Positions 6,701-11,081 of a DNA stretch of 11,115 bases are shown here, piece after piece. The DNA lies in NCBI GenBank assembly GCA_016202745.1, contig JACQOB010000006.1, positions 1-11,115 on the forward strand. The letters run 5' to 3'. Position numbers and translations under genes: made by a program. Below the pieces are notes generated by a model, which was given only the letters and a program-made list of their open reading frames with translations, ran no database searches and had not been told where the DNA came from. The stretch comes from Candidatus Aenigmatarchaeota archaeon (lineage in GTDB: Archaea > Aenigmatarchaeota > Aenigmatarchaeia > QMZP01). Each line of letters opens with the position of its first letter. The first letter of the stretch is position 1.

Positions 6701-8867
6701 CGGTGCCGTTGTGCTTGATCTGGACTTTTGCGGTGTACGTCTTTTGCGTTGCGCTGTCCGGCACATCAAACCTCCACAAAAGAGCATTCTCATTGTAATT
6801 GGGCTGCGTGGCTGCCTGGTCTATGGTGACAGGCTGCGTCTGGTTGTCCTGGAGGAACCAGCTTAATGGTGTTGTGCCATCCAGGAGATAGACGCTTATG
6901 TTTGCTGCCCTGTATTGCGATGTGTTATAATTGGCCAGCGGGACCACAATTGACGCTCTGTGGCCCTTGACAACATAGCCATCCTCCCCTGCAGCCGAAT
7001 AGACTTTTATGTCCCTGACCAGGTTCACATCAGTGCAGTTTATTACCCTGATGCCAATCACGTTTGAATTGTCAAGGAACCTGCCGGGGAACTGCTGTGA
7101 GGTGTACTTAAGCGAATATTTCTTCGTTGCAGTGGTATCTGTTATGTTCACGCTCCTGTTCGCAAGGTAGCAGTGGTCAACCCCTGCATCGCAGTCCACA
7201 TTGTCATTTCCAAGCTCGCTGGCCAGCGTTACATCATTTGCCTGGCCGTTCCAGTAATTGAACCCGGCATAAGGCAGGCTCTGGAATACAGCTTCGCCCT
7301 CAGGCTTCACCTGGAGCCTGACAGTCTGCGAGGTGGAATCGGAGTCATGAGCAAGGTCGAAATGGACTATTGAGATATTGTAGGGCTGGTCCCTGCAAAG
7401 CGTCATCTGGTCTGACACATTGAGCACAGAGCCGTTCCAGTTGAACTGCCATTTCACATAATAGAAGAAAGCCGCGTCAGCGGCCAGCGTCCACGCCCTG
7501 CCCTCGCTGAACGACTGGACATGGTTGTAATCAATCCTTGCGGGGCCGAGGAGGTAGAGCGCCGGCGATATGTGCGGCGGTTCAAAGGTATACTCAACTG
7601 TTGCGGTTTCACCGGGATCCAGGTCGCCAAGATGCCATGTTATTGTCTTGACGGTGCCGTTGTCCGAAACGAAGCCGCTTGTTGTCACGTTGAACTCGCT
7701 TGGCAGGTATTCGGTTATCGTGGCGCTGTCCGCGCGCACATTAGAGGTGATATTTATGGTTATGCTTGTTGGCTCAAGTTTGATTATCGTTGGGGCTTCC
7801 CTGACGATGTCAAACTCGACGAAACTCCTCACATCGAAATTCGTGTCATAAGTGGATGTGTAGCCGAGATTGGTTACCTCTGCATGGATTTCGTAAGTCC
7901 CTATTTCCTTGACTGTGTAGTGGAATGTATAGGTCCCGTCCCCGTTGTCTGTCACTGTGCCGGAAGATGTTGAGAAGGGCGTCATGTCGCCTTGCGGATC
8001 AGTTATGCTTACCCTGACATCCGCGCCGGCTATGGGAGATCCGCCGAGGTCAAGCACGCCTACCGTGACTGTTGCGTTTTCCCCCGGCCTGTATATGCCC
8101 TTGTCGGTGTTCACATTTACCAGGCCAATTGTTATGTTTTCCTCGGCCTCGGCCACCTGTGAACCGAAAGTTGATATGGCTCTTAAGGTGTAGGAACCTG
8201 GCCTGTAGCTTCTTTGGGTTTCCAGCCTGACTATGTCCTTGCCGCCGGCATTGTCCGCGGCAAGCTGTTTTTCATTCCCTTCGGCATCGATAAGATATGC
8301 CTCTGTATGCGATGGCACGGCCGGATTCGAATTGCCGTCAACGGCATCAATTCCGATCTCCACAGTTTCCCCCAGTGCATATGTTTTCCTTCCTATTAGC
8401 CTGATCTGCGGCTTGCCATTCAGGGCTTGCGTTGCATCCCGCTGCCCGATTGTCTGGTTGTTTTGCACCGACACTTCAGAGGGGTTAAGGTATGCCGATT
8501 CGTCTCCGCCAAACAGGGCAGCCACATCATCAGATTCCTCTATCTCCGCCGCGAGCGCCGCCGCACCGTTTTCGTCCGTGAATGCGACACCGGCAGGCTG
8601 GCCGTTCACATGGAATTCCACAAGCATGCCTTCAAGTGGCGTCCCGTCATCCATCGTTAGCACAGCCCTAATCTCCCCTGCGGCTGCATCGTAGGCCGCC
8701 CCCACGCTGGTGTCTGCGAAGACTGTAATGTCCTTCGTTTCCACAACAACCTTCTGGCTTTGCTGTTGCGCGACTGCCAGCGTGGAGAAGAAAAGCAGGA
8801 AGAGCATGATTATTATGAATTCTGCGGGCCTGGACTGGCTCGTCATGGCTGGATGGCTATTCGCCAT
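1..8867 (-). CDS. Giant secreted modular surface protein (Ig-like repeats), 3' end beyond the window
   Basis: A stop-free frame of 2955 codons runs from ATG at 8867 to the left edge, so the C-terminus and any anchor are unseen. An N-terminal hydrophobic stretch (residues 17-32, ending AVA-QQ) looks like a Sec signal peptide. Order: Ig-like domain (~40-140), two macroglobulin/Ig-like domains (~151-346), a domain ending in EGRAWTLA (455-462), a non-repetitive middle (~467-1265, including a DUF11-like stretch near 1150-1264), then a lone repeat sub-domain and five tripartite repeat units from residue 1375. Asn, Thr, Ser and aromatic residues dominate and N-x-S/T sequons are dense, as in glycosylated archaeal surface proteins. 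The start overlaps the upstream stop (TTCTATGGCGAATAG); GGTG lies 4 bases before the ATG. M8 (8846) is an alternative start. No catalytic motif was recognised. Adhesin, S-layer-associated or fibre role is inference. Confidence 0.93.
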   Translation of the reverse strand, partial: MANSHPAMTSQSRPAEFIIIMLFLLFFSTLAVAQQQSQKVVVETKDITVFADTSVGAAYDAAAGEIRAVLTMDDGTPLEGMLVEFHVNGQPAGVAFTDENGAAALAAEIEESDDVAALFGGDESAYLNPSEVSVQNNQTIGQRDATQALNGKPQIRLIGRKTYALGETVEIGIDAVDGNSNPAVPSHTEAYLIDAEGNEKQLAADNAGGKDIVRLETQRSYRPGSYTLRAISTFGSQVAEAEENITIGLVNVNTDKGIYRPGENATVTVGVLDLGGSPIAGADVRVSITDPQGDMTPFSTSSGTVTDNGDGTYTFHYTVKEIGTYEIHAEVTNLGYTSTYDTNFDVRSFVEFDIVREAPTIIKLEPTSITINITSNVRADSATITEYLPSEFNVTTSGFVSDNGTVKTITWHLGDLDPGETATVEYTFEPPHISPALYLLGPARIDYNHVQSFSEGRAWTLAADAAFFYYVKWQFNWNGSVLNVSDQMTLCRDQPYNISIVHFDLAHDSDSTSQTVRLQVKPEGEAVFQSLPYAGFNYWNGQANDVTLASELGNDNVDCDAGVDHCYLANRSVNITDTTATKKYSLKYTSQQFPGRFLDNSNVIGIRVINCTDVNLVRDIKVYSAAGEDGYVVKGHRASIVVPLANYNTSQYRAANISVYLLDGTTPLSWFLQDNQTQPVTIDQAATQPNYNENALLWRFDVPDSATQKTYTAKVQIKHNGTGYNEINYTKDFTLQDSGDGTAQPLVIYTAPAFVTPCDGTSSSEHFKLQVCNYGDYNLTANISLFITGKNGLSNSTVIEGEGNDSLDSDTIIWNNREIATSTCFMSAARVFGPEDVNVPGSYLTDVVWIDPVTGIQQGVSKADSTGTCGGAVNNAHGGSPNPVLNVTTVSAGTLMNLQFSERSATTDGGESVYLVDMTIPAGINVTRANFSRAPDLGYPVGSIVEGYKVRWTFSPTPLTMITTVNGLTDLTNITSTVGDIGNFTPGGKVFYQSLVGQSSVNKGQWWTKQRVTLQVNGTWLKTTRKYLNNTEGQWKEYDFPTALSCGTVNASLEAFNKGNANGTRFNVTEIYPSGIGAQDFTPANSSGSTTVIIWDGNRNFTIPTGRLVAKIFNYTINLSPSTPTGKMGVFQANHTNATYVFTDRTYTTGLFCGASLSMASITSSSSANQSVNISMYTTVTNGGPGSASNVTVEINSTGNFTVYNSTGHISNKTYLGTLANFSSGIANYTINTTAPCGSTYTFWMNATSGENATPVVQSTTLQVLCPAKSIFLDNPKVNSTETNLTYGGWGFNFTFNITVDSDADSSVNISAWRSTDQSNWLFIDDDLFLTTDSLKNFSFVWDPGSDDIGTWFFKFNATDGGGNTNTTTARSFSVDKENTSITSLAPTGLVANRSANQTTQIGFIINDKNGTILQSFGVKFHVTTNNVTYYTDSRYINATNSTGHAVFNFNATCADEYSGAPRFQVGEQQWKITFNDTVTGIYNDNDTSSYFIRNITVRGDQRINITDPTGAVNFTQRDVIDTIGTVFDDCSLELGGATVNYTYNYTPAQIFNCTTINSPVTGLYRCSWDSSVGPAGYYNVTMNSNLSNYYDNFTIKSKTTEAGLFFLNIYKNLQNITATPSTDGWGRPEWNFSVLATSGNATPTFNVNFSMKTASGSFVDCLGGPLSSCANATPTTCTGCSQQQYTFLRNFTNSQQGTWFIKFALNTTESSGTDTITVEKDDINIGLYSTTNNSIANRTGSNTTRMAVFVYDIDAGANISTPSVSVTFNVTNVTSFITTGSNTTNTSSVAEFYFNPNCSFEVGQQNWLGLTSGDSNYKDNQSVNFSLNISGSFAPAIPFPNGDSFTQGNNVSINVSVVSDCTQEINNAAINVTMTSTVTGDNFNCAAPNVTSLGSGNYSCVWNSTGASTGFYNVTVQVFNVSNYNNRTIFKANTFRLLAQNNTAPDFRAINNAPSTGGFGEMFNFSVEARDTDSDDVNVTFYLSPDNTTFTLIEWKTCAACGSYTNVTFNYTQFTCSNITTQYFRFNLSDGQLSNQTPSTPFTVEKDDVTVYLIQGNGVEVNRTGSNSTLLVLRINDTDKGVNVSSSVNTTMYFTTNLTAFGEGNVSLTNGSGHFNLSFDPNCGVAVGAQVWKGGVRTDACYKDTNSSNQSITVIGRLSNSLKVPLNGVHFQNGQNVTFLGDVTDDCSVFISGSTIYFISSHDAARNLSVPSPAFNIGNGSYNGTLNVTNLTGGFFNVTFNSSGTNYNPDNVTTLNAYFYQINPLIFGAASNVSSAPWGATFSFTVNVTDDDDNLTLRLWDSPDNSAFTQRSLQTCTDCVNSTVTFTRTYSVCTDIDETWYWKVNVTDSDNLTNETSVQTINVTRRNVNFVHQAGNNTNVSRVGSNTTTLTVRIRDNFTGADIGSGFDGAFFVTVNGSLFSRIAGPATDPNSDISTNFNPSCSPTKFEVGNQKWIAEFRDTGTNNCYFPANSSNLTLQVQSEFVTNVTNPNGEAFQRGSAIQIRGTANDRDSACGGTTAATVIYKIIQGGTTNSCSPEPASDLNNGTYNCSWDSTSQSLGFWNITMNTTANFHNSSFITRENALQLRERPQLTLNNVNVSVAGWGENITFNVTVRDPDSGDSVNVTLWRSFDGNSYTPVDSQTCSSCTSETNLNFYKMFVCGDFTSGPLIYFKFNATDSYSLTNETSVKNWTTERDDVAVTLITGSGVTINRTGSSTSLFSVRIRDTDNGSFLADNGNGSIWVTTNGVNFDAGTQNFTNATGHLNLYFDPTCSYAAGTELWRGGTNQDACYKDANLSSSQTFTVLGQLKVNLLQPAALSTFNVTNQVVTNFTIPTDCSVDGNLTGVTNLADHVHVNGSTFACSPITEISSHYNCTLNSTGKPEGNYSINISATLTSYNSNLTNFSVRYFLDNLAPQVNTTNALVNPTSGSWSRDFNYTITANDTENDTITCTLY
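789..1778 (-). repeat. Repeat unit 4 of the giant protein (330 residues)
   Basis: Residues 2364-2693. The opening is divergent (VTRRNVNF in place of VEKDDV), but SRVGSNTTTLTVRIRD follows the pattern. Sub-domain A has FNPSCSPTKFEVGNQKW and NNCYFP. Sub-domain B has SACGG, NSC and YNCSWDST. Sub-domain C has GWGENITFNVTVRDPDSGD, VNVTLWRSFDG, the CSSC pair (924-935) and VCGDF. Confidence 0.85.
1779..2735 (-). repeat. Repeat unit 3 of the giant protein (319 residues)
   Basis: Residues 2045-2363, opening with VEKDDVTVYLIQGNGVEVNR. Sub-domain A has FDPNCGVAVGAQVW and DACYKD. Sub-domain B keeps DDCS (Cys codon 2304-2306) but has lost both later cysteines: YNGTLN stands where other units have YNC, and the middle Cys is absent. 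Sub-domain C has WGATFSFTVNVTDDDD, LWDSPDN, the CTDC pair (1908-1919) and VCTD. Confidence 0.85.
2736..3713 (-). repeat. Repeat unit 2 of the giant protein (326 residues)
   Basis: Residues 1719-2044, opening with VEKDDINIGL. Sub-domain A has NRTGSNTT, FNPNCSFEVGQQNW and SNYKD, where units 3 and 5 have ACYKD. Sub-domain B has SDCT, FNC and YSCVWNST, then GFYNVTV. Sub-domain C has GGFGEMFNFSV, VNVTFYLSPDN, the CAAC pair (2862-2873) and TCSN. Confidence 0.85.
3714..4745 (-). repeat. Repeat unit 1 of the giant protein (344 residues)
   Basis: Residues 1375-1718, the most divergent unit. It opens with VDKENT in place of VEKDD. Sub-domain A has NRSANQTT and FQVGEQQW. Sub-domain B has FDDCS, FNC and YRCSWDSS and ends GYYNVTMNSNLSNYY. 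Sub-domain C has GWGRPEWNFSV, the CTGC pair (3825-3836) and GTWFIKFALN. The third cysteine found in C of units 2-4 is missing here. Confidence 0.8.
4746..5070 (-). repeat. Lone C-type sub-domain preceding repeat unit 1
   Basis: Residues ~1267-1374. It starts after CPAKS and contains GGWGFNFTFNITVDSD, VNISAWRSTDQSNW and TWFFKFNATDGGGN. These align with the third sub-domain of the later units (GWGENITFNVTVRDPD, VNVTLWRSFDG, YFKFNATDS). It lacks the CxxC pair seen in units 1-4. It therefore looks like a degenerate or founding copy of sub-domain C that leads into unit 1. Confidence 0.65.
5071..7469 (-). other. Non-repetitive middle region of the giant protein
   Basis: Residues ~467-1266, about 800 residues that do not follow the later repeat pattern. 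Parts resemble CARDB-like beta-sandwiches (FKLQVCNYGDYNLTANIS). The last ~110 residues contain TVTNGGPGSASNVTVEI, the VxNxGPxxAxNVxV signature of DUF11-like domains. Aromatic-rich segments such as GQWWTKQRVTLQVNGTW are unassigned. The frame is intact throughout. Function unknown; it probably presents a binding region or acts as a spacer. Confidence 0.5.
7470..7829 (-). other. Conserved Ig-like domain ending EGRAWTLA
   Basis: Residues ~347-466. The stretch includes LGDLDPGETATVEYTFEPP, then LYLLGPARIDY and EGRAWTLAAD. This reads like a domain that assembles paired beta strands with a 'surface polypeptide' style GDLxPGE turn, a pattern I associate with secreted proteins of archaea with small genomes. 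The family name was not recovered. It marks the end of the N-terminal, sequon-poor part of the protein. Confidence 0.45.
7830..8417 (-). other. Two macroglobulin/Ig-like domains in the giant protein
   Basis: Residues ~151-346. The second domain opens with TDKGIYRPGE (residues 254-263, positions 8079-8108). This closely matches the TDKPIYRPGE-type motif that marks the MG2 domain of alpha-2-macroglobulin-family proteins. It continues with GSPIAGADVRV and NGDGTYTFHYTV, typical of extracellular beta-sandwich domains. The first domain has the parallel features YALGETVEIGI and RSYRPGSYTLRA. No thioester motif was seen in the part of the protein inside the window, so this is probably shared domain ancestry, not a protease trap. 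Confidence 0.6.
8769..8867 (-). other. Signal peptide of the giant protein
   Basis: Residues 1-33. A polar stretch with R13 and E16 precedes a hydrophobic core FIIIMLFLLFFSTLAV and a small-residue site AVA followed by QQQ. Sec signal peptidase cleavage after A33 is the simplest reading. The QSRPAEF segment just before the core is slightly reminiscent of archaeal type IV pilin-like signals, where the processed N-terminus also carries Glu before the hydrophobic helix. The spacing does not fit well, so I prefer the Sec reading. Confidence 0.75.
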
Positions 8868-8873
8868 AGAACA
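8857..8873 (-). promoter_or_regulatory. Start/stop overlap and ribosome site for the giant gene
   Basis: The minus strand reads GGTGTTCTATGGCGAATAG. GGTG (complementary to the archaeal anti-Shine-Dalgarno) lies 4 bases before the ATG, inside the last codons of the upstream gene. The TAG of that gene falls 8 bases after the new ATG. This arrangement fits translational coupling and fixes 8867 as the likely start. Confidence 0.65.
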
Positions 8874-9351
8874 CCTTCACCCTTACAACGCCTGGCCCCA
8901 TCCCGGTGGAAAGTGACGTGGAGACGACAAGCTCGCTAATGCAGGAGTCGCCCTTCGACATGCGGCCGCACTCCTGTTCCTCCTCTCCGGCGATTATTGA
9001 GAAGCCTTCCGGGAATGAGACAACCAGCCTCACCCTGTCGACATCGACGTTCCCGAGATTGGAGACGGCAGCCGTAACCGCAACCGACTCCCCGCGGGTT
9101 ATTCTCGCGGGGGCGTCTATGTCTATGTCAAGAACCGGGTATTCAAGGATACTGTCGCCATTATGCACAACAAAGCCCTCGGGCCTTTCAAGGCCCTGGG
9201 CCAGTATCATCGCCGGTATCAGAAGCAGGAACAGCGCGACAGGTATGGCCCTCACCTGGCCGAGGTTGGATTTCAGGGGCTTTTGGCGAGCAGCAGGTCT
9301 AGCGGTATCTATATCCCTATGTGTAATTATCCTACCCTCCACACAGTGCAT
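8857..9351 (-). CDS. Small exported protein with a CARDB-like/Ig-like domain
   Basis: 164 residues from ATG at 9351. A hydrophobic signal (RAIPVALFLLLIPAMILAQG, residues 34-53) should export a mature domain of about 112 residues. The domain contains RITRGESVAVTAAVSNLGN and VDRVRLVVSFPEGF, the strand pattern of CARDB/NEW3-type beta-sandwiches. A cysteine pair (EQECG and DSCIS) probably makes a hairpin disulfide. There is no C-terminal membrane helix. The 33 residues before the signal core are unusually long. A GTG at 9255 (V33) would give an ideal short signal peptide but has no ribosome site. A TATA box about 35 bases upstream of the ATG predicts a nearly leaderless mRNA starting at 9351, which I prefer. 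The stop overlaps the giant gene's start by 11 bases, so the products are probably co-translated partners on the cell surface. Exact function unknown. Confidence 0.85.
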   Translation of the reverse strand: MHCVEGRIITHRDIDTARPAARQKPLKSNLGQVRAIPVALFLLLIPAMILAQGLERPEGFVVHNGDSILEYPVLDIDIDAPARITRGESVAVTAAVSNLGNVDVDRVRLVVSFPEGFSIIAGEEEQECGRMSKGDSCISELVVSTSLSTGMGPGVVRVKVFYGE

Positions 9352-9380
9352 TAATATCTACTAGTGGGATAACTGTCGGT

Positions 9381-9395
9381 GCATATAAGATTTTC
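9381..9395 (-). promoter_or_regulatory. Predicted TATA/BRE promoter for the exported-protein operon
   Basis: The minus strand reads GGAAAATCTTATATGC: a TATA-like TTATATG preceded by the purine-rich GGAAAA expected of a BRE. Transcription about 25 bases downstream would begin near 9360, leaving a leader of about 9 bases or none before the ATG at 9351. Assigned from position and sequence only. Confidence 0.55.
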
Positions 9396-9554
9396 CTGGA
9401 AAAGCTGATTTGATAAGGCGTCAAAAGGCATTTCAATAACACATATGGCTTCAGGAGGCTTCTTATGGCCTGAATGGCATCCCTTGACCGAACCAACACA
9501 CAAGGTAAGATTCGCAAAGAGGGGGATGGCCATTGTTTTTCGTGCCTGTCGGTT

Positions 9555-9587
9555 GAAGACTTATAAATGACGATCGACAATTTAAAA
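9555..9587 (+). promoter_or_regulatory. Predicted promoter of the winged-helix regulator
   Basis: GAAGACTTATAAATG holds a BRE-like GAAGA and TATA box CTTATAAA (9560-9567). A second AT-rich candidate, TTTAAAA, lies at 9581-9587. Initiation near 9590-9610 would leave a leader of about 40-60 bases. The in-frame upstream ATG at 9567 lies inside the first TATA box, before the predicted transcript start, so it cannot be the start codon if this promoter is real. Confidence 0.55.
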
Positions 9588-9647
9588 CATGCCCGGTGCT
9601 TGCCGGCGCCGTGCTGTATTTTGCAGCCGATTCAGCGGGGTAGTAAT

Positions 9648-10082
9648 ATGTCCACCAACAGGAAATCAGATTTGCTGATGCTTTTCGAGATAAAGAAGCT
9701 GATTGAGAAGGGCTCTGTTATCTCCAAGTACCAAAGCTCGAGCGAGAAGATCACACAAATTCATTCGGAGATAAAGGACCTCACGGCGAAATTCGAGGAG
9801 CTGAAGGATGTGGTCATCCGCGTCAAGAACAAGGGCGACAGCCAGAAGAAGCTGAAGACAAAGAAGGAAGTCATATCAATGCTGCAGAAGCACAAGAGGC
9901 TCAACCCAAGCCAGCTTGCGAAGATCATCGGCCTTTCCCGCGTGCGCGCCAATGAATACCTTAGGGAGCTGGAGGATGAGAAGATAGTCAAGGGCATCGT
10001 AATAAACAGGAAGAAATTCTACATGCTCGAGGATGACATTAAGGAATCGGGCTACCAGCTGCCAACAAAAGAGGCGCACTAA
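9648..10082 (+). CDS. Coiled-coil winged-helix DNA-binding protein
   Basis: 144 residues from ATG at 9648, chosen over ATG 9567 because the latter overlaps the TATA box and its 27 extra residues (HARCLPAPCC...) look non-coding. Residues 24-60 (SEKITQIHSEIKDLTAKFEE) form a probable coiled coil for dimerisation. Residues 68-127 are a winged helix: KKEVISMLQKH, then SQLAKIIGLSRVRANEYLREL (helix-turn-helix, 88-108) and a KGIVINRKKFYML wing. This fits archaeal MarR/ArsR-like winged-helix regulators; there is no ligand or metal motif. It lies head to head with the exported-protein operon, so it may control that operon or itself. A basic linker (residues 56-73) could also touch DNA. The next gene starts one base after its stop. 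Confidence 0.88.
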   Translation: MSTNRKSDLLMLFEIKKLIEKGSVISKYQSSSEKITQIHSEIKDLTAKFEELKDVVIRVKNKGDSQKKLKTKKEVISMLQKHKRLNPSQLAKIIGLSRVRANEYLRELEDEKIVKGIVINRKKFYMLEDDIKESGYQLPTKEAH

Positions 10083-10083
10083 T

Positions 10084-10273
10084 ATGTCAAGAGCGATTGG
10101 TATAGATCACATTGCAATATATTTTCAAAATATTGAGGAGGCCAAGAGGTTTTTCTTGGAAGGGCTTGGCCTGGCTGTGCATTCTGATTATGGAGATGAA
10201 TTCTTCATGAAGGATACACAAGGAAGATATGGTTGACGGACCTGGCGGTATTCGTATACAGCTTGTGAAGTGA
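10084..10273 (+). pseudogene. Remnant of a glyoxalase-fold (VOC superfamily) gene
   Basis: ATG at 10084 begins SRAIGIDHIAIYFQNIEEA, a clear VOC N-terminus: the DHIA strand with its metal-ligand His, then the helix EEAKRFFLEGLGL. The frame stops at 10236 after 50 residues, against roughly 120-140 in intact VOC enzymes. Starting at 10235 in the +1-shifted frame, the DNA encodes DGPGGIRIQLVK and a stop (10271-10273). This resembles the last strand of VOC proteins (DPDGxRIELV). The simplest reading is a gene that lost about 70 internal codons and its frame. Without the second half-fold no active enzyme is expected. GAGG upstream and a one-base gap from the regulator's TAA show it was once translated as the second gene of that operon. 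A 50-residue single-module protein is a less likely alternative. Confidence 0.65.
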
Positions 10274-10284
10274 ACACCATAATT

Positions 10285-11022
10285 TTATTCGAACATCCTT
10301 CTGAGGGTAAGAAGCCGCGGCGGCGAGTAATCCCTTCCGGTAAGCTTTGCGGCGGCGCTCTTGAATGCAAGGGAGGCCCTGCTGTGCGGCTTGTACAGCA
10401 CCAGGGGCACCTTTATGTGTATGCTCCTCTTGACATTCCTGTCCTCCGGCACTGTTCCCAGTATGGCGCCCTTGAATATTTCCTCGATATGCTTCGTCTT
10501 GATCTCATGCCTGTTTGCCGTCCGGTTGATCAGCACCCCGGCTATCTTCTTGCCCAGGTCGTTGGCGGCCTGGTAAGTCTTGAGGGCATCAGTCACGGAA
10601 GGCAGGTCGGGGTTTGTTATTATGACTATCTCATCACAAAGGCTCATCAGCGACAGCACGTCCTCGCCTATGCCTGGAGGAGAATCTATCATCACAACGC
10701 TCTCGAGGTCGTTCAGGGCTGTCTTGAACTTGCTGGCGTTGATGTCAAAGTTTATCATGTATACAGAGGCAGGTATGATCCTCAGGCCGGAGGAGTGTAT
10801 GTACATGGCCTCCAGTATGTTTATATCGTTCTCCAGGACATCATAAAGCGTTATAGGGAAGTCGTATAGTCCCAGGTGGAGTCCCAGGTTTGAGTTCTTC
10901 ACGTCGCAGTCTATCAGCGTTATCGGGTCGCCAAACCCCTGTATCGCCAGGCCCAGGTTTATGGAGCAGGTCGTCTTGCCGACTCCACCCTTGCCTGAGA
11001 AAACACCTATTATTTTTGCCAT
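10285..11022 (-). CDS. MinD/ParA-family P-loop ATPase
   Basis: 245 residues, close to the usual length of archaeal MinD-like proteins. Deviant Walker A GKGGVGKTT (10-18) has the signature first Lys (K11). D38/D40 in LIDCDVKNSNLGLHLGL form the A' region, VVMIDSPPGIG (109-119) holds Walker B and switch II, and VLINR (163-167) is the base-recognition motif. The last residues (PPRLLTLRRMFE, 234-245) can form a short basic amphipathic helix like the membrane-targeting tail of MinD. Family members dimerise on ATP and bind membrane or DNA to place cell structures; the cargo here is unknown. Start at 11022 gives the expected short N-terminus. The gene converges on the VOC remnant with an 11-base gap and has its own promoter. 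A MinD-type name is safer than a specific paralogue. Confidence 0.93.
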   Translation of the reverse strand: MAKIIGVFSGKGGVGKTTCSINLGLAIQGFGDPITLIDCDVKNSNLGLHLGLYDFPITLYDVLENDINILEAMYIHSSGLRIIPASVYMINFDINASKFKTALNDLESVVMIDSPPGIGEDVLSLMSLCDEIVIITNPDLPSVTDALKTYQAANDLGKKIAGVLINRTANRHEIKTKHIEEIFKGAILGTVPEDRNVKRSIHIKVPLVLYKPHSRASLAFKSAAAKLTGRDYSPPRLLTLRRMFE

Positions 11023-11058
11023 GCAACCAGACCGACCTGTAAATTATTAGGGCTCCAG

Positions 11059-11068
11059 TTTTTATATA
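11059..11068 (-). promoter_or_regulatory. TATA box of the MinD-like gene
   Basis: The minus strand reads TAGCTATATAAAAACTGG, a strong archaeal TATA box. Initiation about 25 bases on (near 11038) leaves a leader of about 15 bases before ATG 11022, with no good Shine-Dalgarno sequence. Confidence 0.7.
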
Positions 11069-11081
11069 GCTATTTGGCCTG

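Larger units (their letters stand above)
9352..9647. other. Divergent intergenic region (296 bp)
   Basis: It separates the exported-protein operon (minus) from the regulator gene (plus) and holds both predicted promoters. It also contains the imperfect inverted sequence TTCAGG(13)CCTGAA at about 9450-9474. No tRNA or stable hairpin RNA was seen. A 41-codon frame (ATG 9445, TGA 9568) ends inside the plus-strand TATA box. It is uncharacteristic of coding sequence, so I do not call it a gene. Confidence 0.6.

Noticed and set aside
1..8867. CRISPR array or tandem DNA repeats in the giant gene
   Set aside because: The repetition is at protein level, with a period near 1 kb and diverged DNA. There are no short identical direct repeats with regular spacers.
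9445..9570. Plus-strand 41-codon frame (MASGGFLWPEW...) ahead of the regulator
   Set aside because: No promoter or ribosome site is evident and it ends inside the regulator's TATA box. Composition does not look coding.
9332..9580. Minus-strand frames of 82 and 60 codons across the divergent promoter region
   Set aside because: They cover both predicted promoters and overlap the exported-protein start in other frames. There is no recognisable domain.
9593..9606. Hairpin CCGG-TGCTTG-CCGG in the regulator leader
   Set aside because: Only four base pairs; too weak to call an RNA element or attenuator.
9589..9678. 29-codon upstream frame starting near the predicted transcript start of the regulator and overlapping its ATG
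   Set aside because: It could be a leaderless upstream reading frame, but the Cys/Arg-rich product and lack of any second evidence make chance more likely.
10270..10869. Plus-strand 199-codon frame opposite the MinD-like gene
   Set aside because: The minus strand has an intact P-loop ATPase with all motifs, so this is its antisense shadow.
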